In this document: positions 49,285 through 55,961 of the stretch, one piece after another | Layout of the letters: each line of letters starts with the position of its first letter | How positions within the stretch are numbered: the stretch's first letter is position 1 | DNA from: Limnohabitans sp. 2KL-17 | Lineage (GTDB): Bacteria > Pseudomonadota > Gammaproteobacteria > Burkholderiales > Burkholderiaceae_C | Assembly (NCBI RefSeq): GCF_003063415.1 | Contig: NZ_NESK01000026.1 | Span: 1-55,961 of the forward strand | Direction: 5' to 3' | DNA: 55,961 bases | Notes under the pieces: model-generated | The model's database searches: none | Seen by the model: the letters and a program-made list of their open reading frames with translations, nothing else | Told to the model about the DNA's origin: nothing | Translations under genes and position numbers: made by a program

Positions 49285-49953
49285 TCAGGCGGCGTTCTGG
49301 ATGCGGCCGTCGGCGATGTGCAGGATGCGCTGCGCGAACGCGGCGACCTCGGGCTCGTGGGTGACCATAAGGATGGTCTTGCCCTCGCGGTGCAGCGACT
49401 GGAACAGACGCATGATGTCGCCTCCGGACGCCGAGTCGAGGCTGCCCGTGGGCTCGTCCGCGATCAGCACCGAGGGCTGGTTCACCAACGCGCGGGCAAT
49501 CGCCACGCGCTGCTGCTGGCCGCCGGAGAGCTGGGTGGGTGCATGCTCGAGCCGCTCAGCCAGCCCCACGTCGGCGAGCGCCTTGGCGGCGCGCTGGCGC
49601 CGCTGTTCGCGCGTGACGCCGGCGTAGAGCATCGGCAGTTCGACGTTTCTCTGCGCGGTCAGGCGCGGGATCAGGTTGAACAGCTGGAAGACGAAGCCGA
49701 ACTCCCGGTTGCGGATGCTCGCCAGTTCATCGACCGTACGATGGCGGATCTCGCGGCCGTCAAGCTCATAGCTGCCCTCATCGAGTTCGTCGAGAAGGCC
49801 CAGCACGTTGAGCAGCGTGGACTTGCCCGATCCCGACTGGCCCATGATGGCCACGAACTCGCCCCGGGCGACGTCGAGCGAGACGTCGCGCAGCACCTGC
49901 AGGGTGTTGTCGCCGAGCTGGTAGCGGCGGCAGGCCTCGCGCAGGCGGATCAT
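49285..49953 (-). CDS. MacB/LolD-type ABC ATPase
   Basis: The 222-residue ATPase has Walker A GQSGSGKST at about residue 37, signature LSGGQQQRVAIARA and Walker B VLIADEPTGSLDS, with the switch His in VTHEPEV. The LNVLGLLDELDEGSY and FVFQLFNLIPRLTAQRNVELP stretches are typical of the LolD/MacB subfamily. It pairs with the separate FtsX-type permease. ATGA overlap with the fusion-protein gene. Confidence 0.92.
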   Translation of the reverse strand: MIRLREACRRYQLGDNTLQVLRDVSLDVARGEFVAIMGQSGSGKSTLLNVLGLLDELDEGSYELDGREIRHRTVDELASIRNREFGFVFQLFNLIPRLTAQRNVELPMLYAGVTREQRRQRAAKALADVGLAERLEHAPTQLSGGQQQRVAIARALVNQPSVLIADEPTGSLDSASGGDIMRLFQSLHREGKTILMVTHEPEVAAFAQRILHIADGRIQNAA

Positions 49954-51044
49954 GGCTGGACGCTACCCGTGAACCGCACCGGCGTGCCCTCGGCCAGGAC
50001 CTGCCGCGCATTGGGCAGCACCACCTGCTGCCCCTGGGTCAGTCCATCGAGTATCTCGATCTGCTTGCCGTCCTGGATGCCGGTGCGCACACTCTGCAGG
50101 CGCAGTCGGCCCTCAGTGACCACCCGGACGACATCGGCACCGTCCTTCTCGGTCACGGCATCCAGCGGCACAAGCAGGGACTGCGGCTTCGAAACCGTCA
50201 GGATGCGGGCGGTAAGCTGCTGGTTCAGCCGGGCAGCGAAGCCGCTGGCCGGCATTGCCGCGATCACGATCAGTTGGTTGCGGGAGCCGTCCGGCTGGAG
50301 CTTCGGCTCGATGCGCACGATGCGGGTGCTGCCGACGCGGTCCGGTGCGCCCTCGGTGGCCAATTCCACGGTCTGCCCGGGCTCGATCTGGTCGGCAGAT
50401 CCATGGTCGACCTTGATGCGCACTTCCAGCGAGCCGTGCGACGCCAGGCTCAGCAGGGGTGCGCCGGCCTGTAAGAACTCTCCAGGATGCGCGGAGACTG
50501 CGGTGACCACCCCGTCGGCGGGTGCGGTGACGGCGAGGGCCGCCAGTTTCAGGCCTGCGGCACGCACGTCAGAGCGGGCAGCCTCGCGCAGGGCGCGCGC
50601 AGCCGCCAGGCGTGACTCGGCCTGGTCGACGGCGTTGCGCGCCTGGCCGCCAGCGCGCCAGACGGCCACCTCGGCCTCCACCTCGAGTTCTGCCTGCCGG
50701 ACCTGGGCCTCCTGTGCGCCGAGGCGGGCCTCGGTGTTGCGCAGTTGCTCGGCAGACAGTCCGCTGTCGAGCACGGCCAGCGTTTCGCCGCGCTGCACCG
50801 TCTGGCCCACCTCGTGATGCAGCTTCAGCAGGTGCGCCGCGTGGGGTGCAGAGATGGTGAAGTTCTGCTGTGCATCGACGAATCCGGTCGCCCTCACGAA
50901 CGCCGAGATCGGCCCTCGCGAGACCGCGATGCCCTTCACCTCGACCGGCTGGTCGCTGCGAGCGAGCATCCAAGAAGCGAGCGCCAGGCCGCCGGCCACC
51001 GCGACAAGCAGGAGGGCCACCGACCATTGCATCGCCCGGCTCAT
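49950..51044 (-). CDS. MacA/HlyD-type periplasmic membrane fusion protein
   Basis: The 364-residue protein has an N-terminal membrane anchor (about 7-28), then a lipoyl half (GQTVQRGETLAVLD), an alpha-helical hairpin rich in Ala, Glu and Arg, the second lipoyl half (ADGVVTAVSAHPGEFLQAG) and beta-barrel/MP domains. It would connect the inner-membrane MacB-type pump to the TolC-like channel. Its start lies 43 bases after the acyltransferase stop, the widest spacing in this part of the operon. Confidence 0.9.
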   Translation of the reverse strand: MSRAMQWSVALLLVAVAGGLALASWMLARSDQPVEVKGIAVSRGPISAFVRATGFVDAQQNFTISAPHAAHLLKLHHEVGQTVQRGETLAVLDSGLSAEQLRNTEARLGAQEAQVRQAELEVEAEVAVWRAGGQARNAVDQAESRLAAARALREAARSDVRAAGLKLAALAVTAPADGVVTAVSAHPGEFLQAGAPLLSLASHGSLEVRIKVDHGSADQIEPGQTVELATEGAPDRVGSTRIVRIEPKLQPDGSRNQLIVIAAMPASGFAARLNQQLTARILTVSKPQSLLVPLDAVTEKDGADVVRVVTEGRLRLQSVRTGIQDGKQIEILDGLTQGQQVVLPNARQVLAEGTPVRFTGSVQP

Positions 51045-51087
51045 TCAGCAGGTCCCTGTCGGCCGTCCGGGCGCGCCGCTCTGGTGG

Positions 51088-51903
51088 TCATTGACACAGC
51101 CTTTCGGCGTGCATCTCGCGCAACTGCGAGTTCATGGAGGCCTCGAGTTCGGCCGTTACGCGGGCGATGTCCTGGCGTCCGAGGCCCTCGGTCAAGACCG
51201 GCGGCAGCACGCGCAGGCGCACGACCTTCGGTTCCCCATGCCCCGATGGACGCTCGAAGGTCAGTTCGCTGTCTGCCATTACCACCGGGACGATGACTGC
51301 CCCGGCCCGCATCGCGAGTCCCACGCATGACGAGCCGAAGCCGCGGACCTGGCCGTCGCTCGAGAAGGTGCCCTCGGGAAATACCGACAGCGTCTCACCC
51401 TGGGCCAGGTATTTCTCGGCGCGACGGAACTCAGCCAAGGTCAGGCGCTTGTCCGACTTGTCGTGAACGAAGTACAGGTCAAACACGCGACCCACCTTCG
51501 AGACAAGACCGAAGTGCTCGGTCGTGATGTGCGCGGTGTTGGACCAAAACGCCTTGAAGGGCATGTCCATCAGCGCCATAAGGATGTAGCCGTCGAATCG
51601 ACTGTTGTGGTTCACCATGAGCAGACGCGGCCGCCCACTGGTGGCGGCCAGGTGCTCCGCGCCGTCGAGCCGTGACCGGATGCCGTTGAGCCGAAGGAAC
51701 GCCGCGCTCAGCGCGCGCGGAATGGCGTGGCGCGTGCGTCGGGCGTGGCCGCTGCCCAGGCGCGGGGCGATCCAGCTCTGGTAGGCCATACCCAGGATCG
51801 CCGGCAGCGCCATCAGTGCGACACGCAGTCGGAACAAGCGCGCGCGGTGCGTGTACGAAGGCCCCGGTGCGGCCTGGGCGGGTGAGTCTGCAGAGGAAGT
51901 CAT
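51088..51903 (-). CDS. PlsC-like 1-acyltransferase
   Basis: The 271-residue protein is a membrane-associated acyltransferase of the PlsC/AGPAT superfamily. One N-terminal hydrophobic helix (about 26-45) precedes the catalytic motif NHNSRFD (a variant of NHxxxxD) at about residue 97 and the acceptor motif FPEGTFSSDG at about 178. A classical phospholipid role is possible, but placement between an aminotransferase gene and export genes, coupled by ATGA, suggests that it acylates a compound of this pathway, such as a sugar amine or hydroxyl. This is inference. Confidence 0.85.
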   Translation of the reverse strand: MTSSADSPAQAAPGPSYTHRARLFRLRVALMALPAILGMAYQSWIAPRLGSGHARRTRHAIPRALSAAFLRLNGIRSRLDGAEHLAATSGRPRLLMVNHNSRFDGYILMALMDMPFKAFWSNTAHITTEHFGLVSKVGRVFDLYFVHDKSDKRLTLAEFRRAEKYLAQGETLSVFPEGTFSSDGQVRGFGSSCVGLAMRAGAVIVPVVMADSELTFERPSGHGEPKVVRLRVLPPVLTEGLGRQDIARVTAELEASMNSQLREMHAERLCQ

Positions 51904-53063
51904 GCTTGCACCCCGGCGCTGACCGCCACCTGGGGCACCCGGCTGGCGCGCTGGATCACGTTGACCAGTCGCGCCTGCAGCCGCTTACCCACCTGGCGCC
52001 CGAGTGGCAAAGCCAGGTGATCCCGCGCCAGCGCTACGGTACAGGGCAGTACGGCACCGTCGGCCTGCATACGCTCGACCAACATGTGCGAGCCTGGGTA
52101 GATTTCCTCCACCGGCAGGCCATCGGCACGGCAGGCGGCCAGAATCGCGGCCTTGTGTGGTGAAACCAGGATGCAGTTGCGGTGGGCCGGGGACACGCCC
52201 TCCGGCGAAATCAACAGCCGTGCCCCCGGCACACCCTGCAGCAGGTGCTGATAGACGGACACCTGGTCCCTGCGCAGGGACACGTTGCGTGTCAGGGCGC
52301 TAAGATTCGCTGCGAGAAAAGGCACCGCCAGCGGCGAAAGCCGGCTAGGGACACAGGGCTGCGGCGTGACGAGCGCGAGGGCCCAGTCCACGACGGCGTC
52401 GTGTCGCAGTGCCTGGGCGACATCGGCGCGGTCGGTCACCACCATGCCGCCGTCGCATGGTGCACCCACCAGCTTGGTCGCATGGAAGCTGAAGCAGCCG
52501 ACGTCACCCCAGGTGCCGGCGGCACGTCCTTCCAAGCTTGCGCCGATGCCTTGACAGGCATCCTCGACGACGCGCAGCCCATGGTCTCGTGCAATGCGCA
52601 GGATCTCGCGCATCGGCGCCATGCTGCCGTACATGTGCACGGGCAGGATTACAGCGGTTCGGGGGGTGATTGCCTGCTGGAGCCCGCTGGCGTCCATGAG
52701 GCCTGTGGCGGGGTCGATGTCCACGAAGCAGCACTTCGCGCCCAACTCATGGATCACCGTCAGGGTCGTGACCCAGGTGTTCGCGACCGTCACCACCTCG
52801 GTACCCGGACCGACCCCCGCCTGGCGCAGCGCCAAGTGCAAGGCAGAGGTGCCGGAGGCCTGTCCGATGGCGTGGGCAACGCCCAGGTGCCGTGCGAAGC
52901 TTTGCTCGAAGTCGGTGACGTAGGTCTGGAGCTGGTTGAGGCTGCGCAGCCCCAGCACGTGACGAAATCCGGCGCCGATGGCAGCAGACGCGCCCTCATG
53001 CCGTTGTGGAAAGTCGTGGAAGGCTGGAGGGCGACCGAACATCAACTGGGTCAAGGCTCTCAT
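51900..53063 (-). CDS. DegT/DnrJ/EryC1-family PLP aminotransferase
   Basis: This looks like a PLP enzyme of the sugar aminotransferase family, which converts a keto group to an amine using Glu or Gln. Landmarks are the PLP-binding ASGTSALHLAL, the Asp in VEDACQGIGAS and the Schiff-base Lys in FSFHATKLVGAP. The ATG at 53063 (MRALTQ) overlaps the radical SAM stop as ATGA and gives 387 residues; the frame could start 19 codons earlier at 53120 but that would overlap the upstream gene by 61 bases. Together with the radical SAM gene it may build an amino sugar or an unusual amine; no sugar dehydratase or epimerase is visible in the window. Confidence 0.87.
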   Translation of the reverse strand: MRALTQLMFGRPPAFHDFPQRHEGASAAIGAGFRHVLGLRSLNQLQTYVTDFEQSFARHLGVAHAIGQASGTSALHLALRQAGVGPGTEVVTVANTWVTTLTVIHELGAKCCFVDIDPATGLMDASGLQQAITPRTAVILPVHMYGSMAPMREILRIARDHGLRVVEDACQGIGASLEGRAAGTWGDVGCFSFHATKLVGAPCDGGMVVTDRADVAQALRHDAVVDWALALVTPQPCVPSRLSPLAVPFLAANLSALTRNVSLRRDQVSVYQHLLQGVPGARLLISPEGVSPAHRNCILVSPHKAAILAACRADGLPVEEIYPGSHMLVERMQADGAVLPCTVALARDHLALPLGRQVGKRLQARLVNVIQRASRVPQVAVSAGVQA

Positions 53064-54118
53064 GAGAGCCACCGCAGCCAGCTCGGCACCCGTGAGGGTA
53101 GCTTGAGTTGAGAGGTGCATCGGGTGCAGGCCAGCGCGTTCTCCCGTTCGGCCCGGTGCACGGCCGCGTAGGCCTCGGAGCGTGGCAGGTCGTCGAGAGA
53201 CTGCCAGGTCAGGTCGAGCACCGGCGCGTACTCTTTGCAGGTGAACAGACGCAAGCGCGCATCGAGGAAGGCGCCCGCCTGGGGCAGCCGGCAGCGGCCG
53301 CTGCGTTTCCAGTCAGGCTCCAACGAGTCGCGCAGTTCGGACATTTCCGTCCGACGTCGCGTGGACACTGTCGACGGCTCCGACAGGATCGTGTCGAGCT
53401 GGCGTCGGATGACGTCTATCTGAGCTGGCGCAAAGCGGAAGGACTCGCTGTGCGCATCGAAGGACAATTGGCTCGTGTAGTTCGGATTGACCTCGATCAT
53501 CTTCGCGGTGAAATCCAGGCCGCGTGACGTAATTAGCCGGTAGGCCGACAGCAGCTCCGTGTGGTTGACAGGCGTCACCGTGAACTTCACTTCCACGGTC
53601 AACTTCGGGAAATTTAGGCACAACGCCTCGATGTTGTCAAGGCTCTTGCGAAGGGCCCCAGGACGACCTCGCTGCACGTCATGAGACTCGACGCCATCGA
53701 TGCTGGTGATCAGCTTGACGCGGCTCCAGTCCTGAGTGTGCGCAAAGGCTCCCATCATGGGCTTGAGCAGGTTTGCGTTGCTCGAGAAGCTGTAGAACAG
53801 GTCCGGCCGCACCTGCACCAGACGCTCATACAGTGCGCCAGCACCCGCGTGAGCGAACGGCTCGCCGCCGGTAAAGCCGATACTGCGCAGGCGGGCGAAG
53901 TAACGATGGCTGATGAAGCGCAAGAAGTCGTCGGCGGTCCAAGGAAACTGCTCGCGCAGGCCCATGGAAACAGCGAAGTCGCACATCCAACAATCCAGGT
54001 TGCACAACTCCGTCAGCATCACTGTCAATGAAGCGAATGCGGGGACCGGTTTTGCTACCGGCTGCGAACCCAGAGCCGGCAGAGCCTTGGCGCCCTGAGC
54101 GATGGGAATGACCTTCAT
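53060..54118 (-). CDS. Radical SAM enzyme with C-terminal cysteine-rich region
   Basis: The 352-residue protein has the [4Fe-4S] motif CNLDCWMC (Cx3Cx2C) at about residues 39-46 and the SAM-binding GFTGGEPF at about 79, typical of the radical SAM superfamily. Near the C-terminus are further cysteines (SGRCRLP, LFTCKEYAP, ACTRCTS), a SPASM/twitch-like pattern that may hold an auxiliary cluster. No precursor-peptide gene is nearby, so a RiPP role is unlikely. Coupling by ATGA to both MbtH and aminotransferase genes puts it in precursor supply or tailoring. Possible reactions include C-methylation, deamination or epimerisation; I cannot choose. Confidence 0.87.
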   Translation of the reverse strand: MKVIPIAQGAKALPALGSQPVAKPVPAFASLTVMLTELCNLDCWMCDFAVSMGLREQFPWTADDFLRFISHRYFARLRSIGFTGGEPFAHAGAGALYERLVQVRPDLFYSFSSNANLLKPMMGAFAHTQDWSRVKLITSIDGVESHDVQRGRPGALRKSLDNIEALCLNFPKLTVEVKFTVTPVNHTELLSAYRLITSRGLDFTAKMIEVNPNYTSQLSFDAHSESFRFAPAQIDVIRRQLDTILSEPSTVSTRRRTEMSELRDSLEPDWKRSGRCRLPQAGAFLDARLRLFTCKEYAPVLDLTWQSLDDLPRSEAYAAVHRAERENALACTRCTSQLKLPSRVPSWLRWLS

Positions 54119-54333
54119 GGGGAATCAGCCCAGGAACCGAACCCGTCAGCCCCGCGCAGACTGCGAGGGCGCATGTCGACCCAAAGCTCGTTGATACGTT
54201 CGAAGCAGGCAGCCTTGTCCCCCTCGAAGCCAATTGCACGCCAACCAACGGGCGGAGCCTTCTTAAAGGTCGGCCAGATGGAGTACTGCTCTTCGTCGTT
54301 GATCACGACCAGGTAGTTGAAGCCTTGTTCCAT
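54115..54333 (-). CDS. MbtH-like NRPS helper protein
   Basis: The 72-residue protein has the MbtH signature: NYLVVINDEEQYSIWP, a PPVGWRAIGFEG core and the C-terminal WVDMRPRSL. MbtH proteins bind adenylation domains and raise their solubility and activity. It is the first gene of the long operon. The ATG at 54333 has GGGAGAGGG upstream, and its stop overlaps the radical SAM start. Confidence 0.97.
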   Translation of the reverse strand: MEQGFNYLVVINDEEQYSIWPTFKKAPPVGWRAIGFEGDKAACFERINELWVDMRPRSLRGADGFGSWADSP

Positions 54334-54414
54334 ACCCTCTCCCCTCTCCGATGAATTAGTCGCCAGATCGCACGCGCACAGCGTAAGCGGAATAGTAACA
54401 CTTTCTTCTACAAA

Positions 54415-54420
54415 AGTATA
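54415..54420 (-). promoter_or_regulatory. Possible -10 element upstream of the mbtH-led operon
   Basis: The 183-base gap between the mbtH start and the PPTase stop is the only sizeable non-coding space before the operon. On the minus strand it contains TATACT about 80 bases before the mbtH ATG, next to a small inverted repeat CAGATCGTCTG (54422-54432). No good -35 hexamer is seen at 17 bases, so an activator-dependent or other promoter is possible. Confidence 0.3.
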
Positions 54421-54516
54421 CCAGACGATCTGTGCACTCCGTGCTAACTCGACTTGGATTGCGGTGTCATCAACGGGTCATCAAGCTGCTGATGGCAACA
54501 AGCCTGCTCGAAGGAT

Positions 54517-55395
54517 TCAAGCCCCGTCTGCAGCCCAACCGCCGGGCTCGGCCTGCCAGCCTGCCGTGGGCATCGCAGCTGCTGGCCGCAGATTCGAGCC
54601 AGATACGTCGTTCACCAGGCAGTGGATCCGGATGTCAGGATGGAAGTCCGTGGCCAGTGCCGCGTGCACCCCGCGATCCCTCGGCAGCATGAACAGCTGC
54701 CATGTGCGCGGATCACTGAGTAGACGCGTACTCCCTGCTGTCTCGCCGCGGCAGACCACGCTGAACGACGACAGCGAGTTGGCCAAGCCTCCGCCTTGCG
54801 CCTTGATGACAGCCTCCTTCAATGTCCAGACTTGAAGAAAGCGCTGGTTCAAAGCTTGTGCTGTGTCGCCGCTCAGCACGTAGTCCACTTCGTCCGGGCT
54901 GAAGCAGCTGCGGGCCAGCGAGGAAACGTCTAGATCCTGCCCGGAGACCTCGATGTCCACGCCCATTTCGCCGCCACGAGTGATGCCCACTAGGAGTTCG
55001 CTGCCGCCGTGCGACATATTGAAGGCCATTGCCCCGGCACAATTACAGGCCGTCAAGCGCGGTTTTCCGTGCGCACCGTGCATAAGGTGAATGTCCGCAG
55101 CGGGCACACGCACATAGGCAGCAAGCAGCAGACGAAGAACTGTATGCGCCTTCACGTAGCGTGCGGCATCGTGGGGCCGCAGGAATCGGCTCGCACGTTG
55201 CATTTCGATGTCGTCCAAGGCGACGACAGCGGTGAGGTCGGCCAGTGGCAGGGCGTCGAGGCTGGCGAACCACAGGTCGAGTCGCGAGCCTGTCATGCCG
55301 GCTCTCGCCGATGTCCCAACAGAGACTCCGCTCATCAGGGCCCGCCAAGGCACTTCGTTGACTGCAGCTTGGAAGTTGTTCATCTGTTTGGTCAC
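54517..55395 (-). CDS. Sfp-type 4'-phosphopantetheinyl transferase
   Basis: This enzyme transfers phosphopantetheine from CoA to the carrier-domain serines and is needed to activate all the NRPS T domains. Motifs: HGKPRL, FNMSHGGSELLVG, the Mg-binding GVDIE and the family motif WTLKEAVIKAQGGGL. The long frame gives 292 residues from a GTG at 55395; ATGs at 55383, 55335 and 55296 are alternatives, and the last gives about 259 residues, nearer the family's 220-250. No start has a strong ribosome site. It is in the same direction as the operon but separated by 183 bases. Confidence 0.92.
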   Translation of the reverse strand: MTKQMNNFQAAVNEVPWRALMSGVSVGTSARAGMTGSRLDLWFASLDALPLADLTAVVALDDIEMQRASRFLRPHDAARYVKAHTVLRLLLAAYVRVPAADIHLMHGAHGKPRLTACNCAGAMAFNMSHGGSELLVGITRGGEMGVDIEVSGQDLDVSSLARSCFSPDEVDYVLSGDTAQALNQRFLQVWTLKEAVIKAQGGGLANSLSSFSVVCRGETAGSTRLLSDPRTWQLFMLPRDRGVHAALATDFHPDIRIHCLVNDVSGSNLRPAAAMPTAGWQAEPGGWAADGA

Positions 55396-55585
55396 GGTTC
55401 ACGTTCGGCGGCGTGCCGCAGTGAAGCCGACGCGGGGCGTGGCGCCAAACGCACGGTAGGTGTGCGTAGCAGGCCTCAGTGGGCGACTATGCGCATCAGC
55501 GCATCATTGCTGAGCTCGATCAGCAGAGCCTCCGATCAGCAGCACCTCACCGCCGCCTTCGATGATCTGATTATAAAAGCTTAGT
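55396..55585. other. Spacer upstream of the PPTase gene
   Basis: No gene is recognised in these 190 bases. It must hold any promoter of the PPTase gene; I see no clear -35/-10 pair. An AT-rich patch (GATTATAAAAGC near 55569) interrupts an otherwise GC-rich stretch. Confidence 0.4.
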
Positions 55586-55720
55586 TTAGCACTCGACGAG
55601 TGCGTCGATCTTCTCTTCGAAAGTCCCCCGTCAGACGAATTTGTGGACCAGCACGTTGTGTCTTTGGCCGATCCGGTAGGCCCGGTCGGTGGCCTGGCTC
55701 TCGACGGCAGGATTCCACCA
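55586..55720 (-). pseudogene. Decayed 3' fragment of a SNF2-type helicase gene
   Basis: The minus-strand frame reads [19 protein letters not shown], then [10 protein letters not shown], a stop (TGA), RGTFEEKIDALVEC and a final stop. This is the end of the helicase C domain of bacterial SNF2/HepA-type ATPases (motif VI region QATDRAxRIGQ). Only 45 codons remain, with an internal stop where the family usually has an uncharged residue. The gene is cut exactly where the Tn3-type end begins, so it is an insertion or rearrangement remnant. Confidence 0.8.
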
Positions 55721-55721
55721 A

Positions 55722-55827
55722 GGGGTCCCCTCGTTTTCAGTGCAATAACTGGCGGTACGCAAAGCTAGCACTGGCGCGGGGGTGGTCTGAGTAGATCGTT
55801 GATTTCATTGGGTTTCCTGTTCACTTT
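55722..55827 (+). repeat. Tn3-family transposon end, right copy
   Basis: Starts GGGGTCCCCTCG and matches 4616-4721 in inverted orientation with four mismatches in 106 bases. Its body extends to the right and is interrupted by IS21 at 55835. The bases next to the two ends (ACCAA before 55722, TTCTC after 4721) do not form a 5-bp target duplication. Confidence 0.85.
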
Positions 55828-55908
55828 GCAAACGTGTTGCCGCCGACCGAAAACTGACCATCTAAACCTAGTAGTGCCGACTCAAAATTGACCAGGGTGT
55901 TCAACTGG

Positions 55909-55929
55909 CCTGCTGAAATATTCAGCAGG
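55909..55929 (+). promoter_or_regulatory. Hairpin before the istA start
   Basis: A perfect 9-bp stem (CCTGCTGAA / TTCAGCAGG) with a 3-base loop lies just before the transposase start and overlaps the AGGAG-like site. It could hide the ribosome site on read-through transcripts from outside, a common way for insertion elements to limit transposase synthesis. Confidence 0.45.
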
Positions 55930-55940
55930 AGAGATAGAAG

Positions 55941-55961
55941 GTGATCACCATGGAAATGATA
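55941..55961 (+). CDS. istA: IstA transposase, first codons only
   Basis: The frame GTG ATC ACC ATG GAA ATG ATA gives (V)ITMEMI, which resembles the start of IS21-family IstA proteins. The start may be the GTG at 55941 or the ATG at 55950, which has AAGGTG six bases upstream. Only seven codons are in the window, so identity rests mainly on the IS end beside it. Confidence 0.5.

Larger units (their letters stand above)
55835..55961 (+). mobile_element. Left end of an IS21-family insertion sequence (partial)
   Basis: Begins TGTTGCCGCCGACC and carries repeated TGACCA-type motifs (AACTGACCATC, AATTGACCAGG), as at the left edge of the window on the opposite strand. An istA-like start follows and the window ends. 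It interrupts the Tn3-type transposon 113 bases inside its end. Confidence 0.75.

Noticed and set aside
53060..54118. Radical SAM gene as a RiPP maturase
   Set aside because: No small precursor-peptide gene or protease lies near it; the small neighbouring gene is clearly MbtH-like.
4616..55827. Interpretation of the two Tn3-type ends as the outer ends of one transposon carrying the NRPS genes
   Set aside because: Their GGGG tips face the island and the transposase fragment lies outside, so the island is not inside a single element defined by these ends.
1..55961. CRISPR arrays, tRNA and rRNA genes
   Set aside because: No regularly spaced short repeats or RNA-gene hallmarks were seen by eye; a tRNAscan and CRISPR finder run would settle this.

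Overview
The window is a roughly 51 kb nonribosomal peptide synthetase (NRPS) island (about 4.7-55.7 kb) set between fragments of mobile elements. The GC-rich codon use, the MacAB/TolC-type and SyrD-type exporters (Gram-negative features), the Tn3-, IS3- and IS21-family elements and the sugar genes at the left edge suggest a beta- or gammaproteobacterium, most likely Burkholderiales. No rRNA, tRNA or CRISPR array was seen, so the taxonomy is inference.

Left flank (1-4721). The window opens in the right end of an IS21-family element (1-137), which cuts off the 5' part of a family 4 glycosyltransferase gene. A UDP-glucose/GDP-mannose dehydrogenase gene follows (1422-2855, minus strand), then a complete IS3-family (IS51-group) element (2883-4204), then the 3' end of a Tn3-family transposase (4205-4578) with its terminal inverted repeat (4616-4721). 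This flank is visibly less GC-rich than the island.

Island core (5011-54333, all minus strand, read right to left). Nineteen genes run with mostly overlapping ATGA-type junctions: MbtH-like protein, radical SAM enzyme, DegT-family aminotransferase, PlsC-like acyltransferase, a MacA/MacB-type exporter (fusion protein, ATPase, permease), a TolC-like channel, a type II thioesterase, a family 1 glycosyltransferase, three NRPS genes, a second ABC permease/ATPase pair, a family 2 glycosyltransferase, a second family 1 glycosyltransferase, a SyrD-like ABC exporter and a 2-oxoglutarate/Fe(II) oxygenase. A Sfp-type phosphopantetheinyl transferase lies just upstream (54517-55395).

Assembly line, in transcription order: FAAL-T-C-A(Val)-nMT-T-E | C-[degenerate A]-acyl-activating A-KR-T-C-A(Val)-nMT-T | C-A(Gly)-T-C-A(Pro-like)-T-C-A(Ala)-T-C-A(Tyr-like)-T-TE. 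Specificities are read by eye from the ten-residue adenylation code. If colinear, the product is a fatty-acylated seven-unit lipopeptide: acyl, N-methyl-D-Val, one KR-processed carboxylic acid (perhaps an alpha-hydroxy acid, which would make it a depsipeptide), N-methyl-Val, Gly, Pro, Ala, Tyr. It is probably glycosylated, hydroxylated and perhaps acylated further. Two internal direct repeats stand out: a near-identical 4.45 kb C-A-nMT-T unit shared by the first two synthetases, and an apparently identical 812 bp A-subdomain/T unit shared by the Gly and Pro modules.

Right flank (55396-55961). A decayed 3' fragment of a SNF2-type helicase gene is cut by a second copy of the same Tn3-type end, in inverted orientation. 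An IS21-family element interrupts that copy and the window stops at the first codons of istA. The island therefore lies between two outward-lying, inverted Tn3-type transposon ends. No transcriptional regulator gene is visible.
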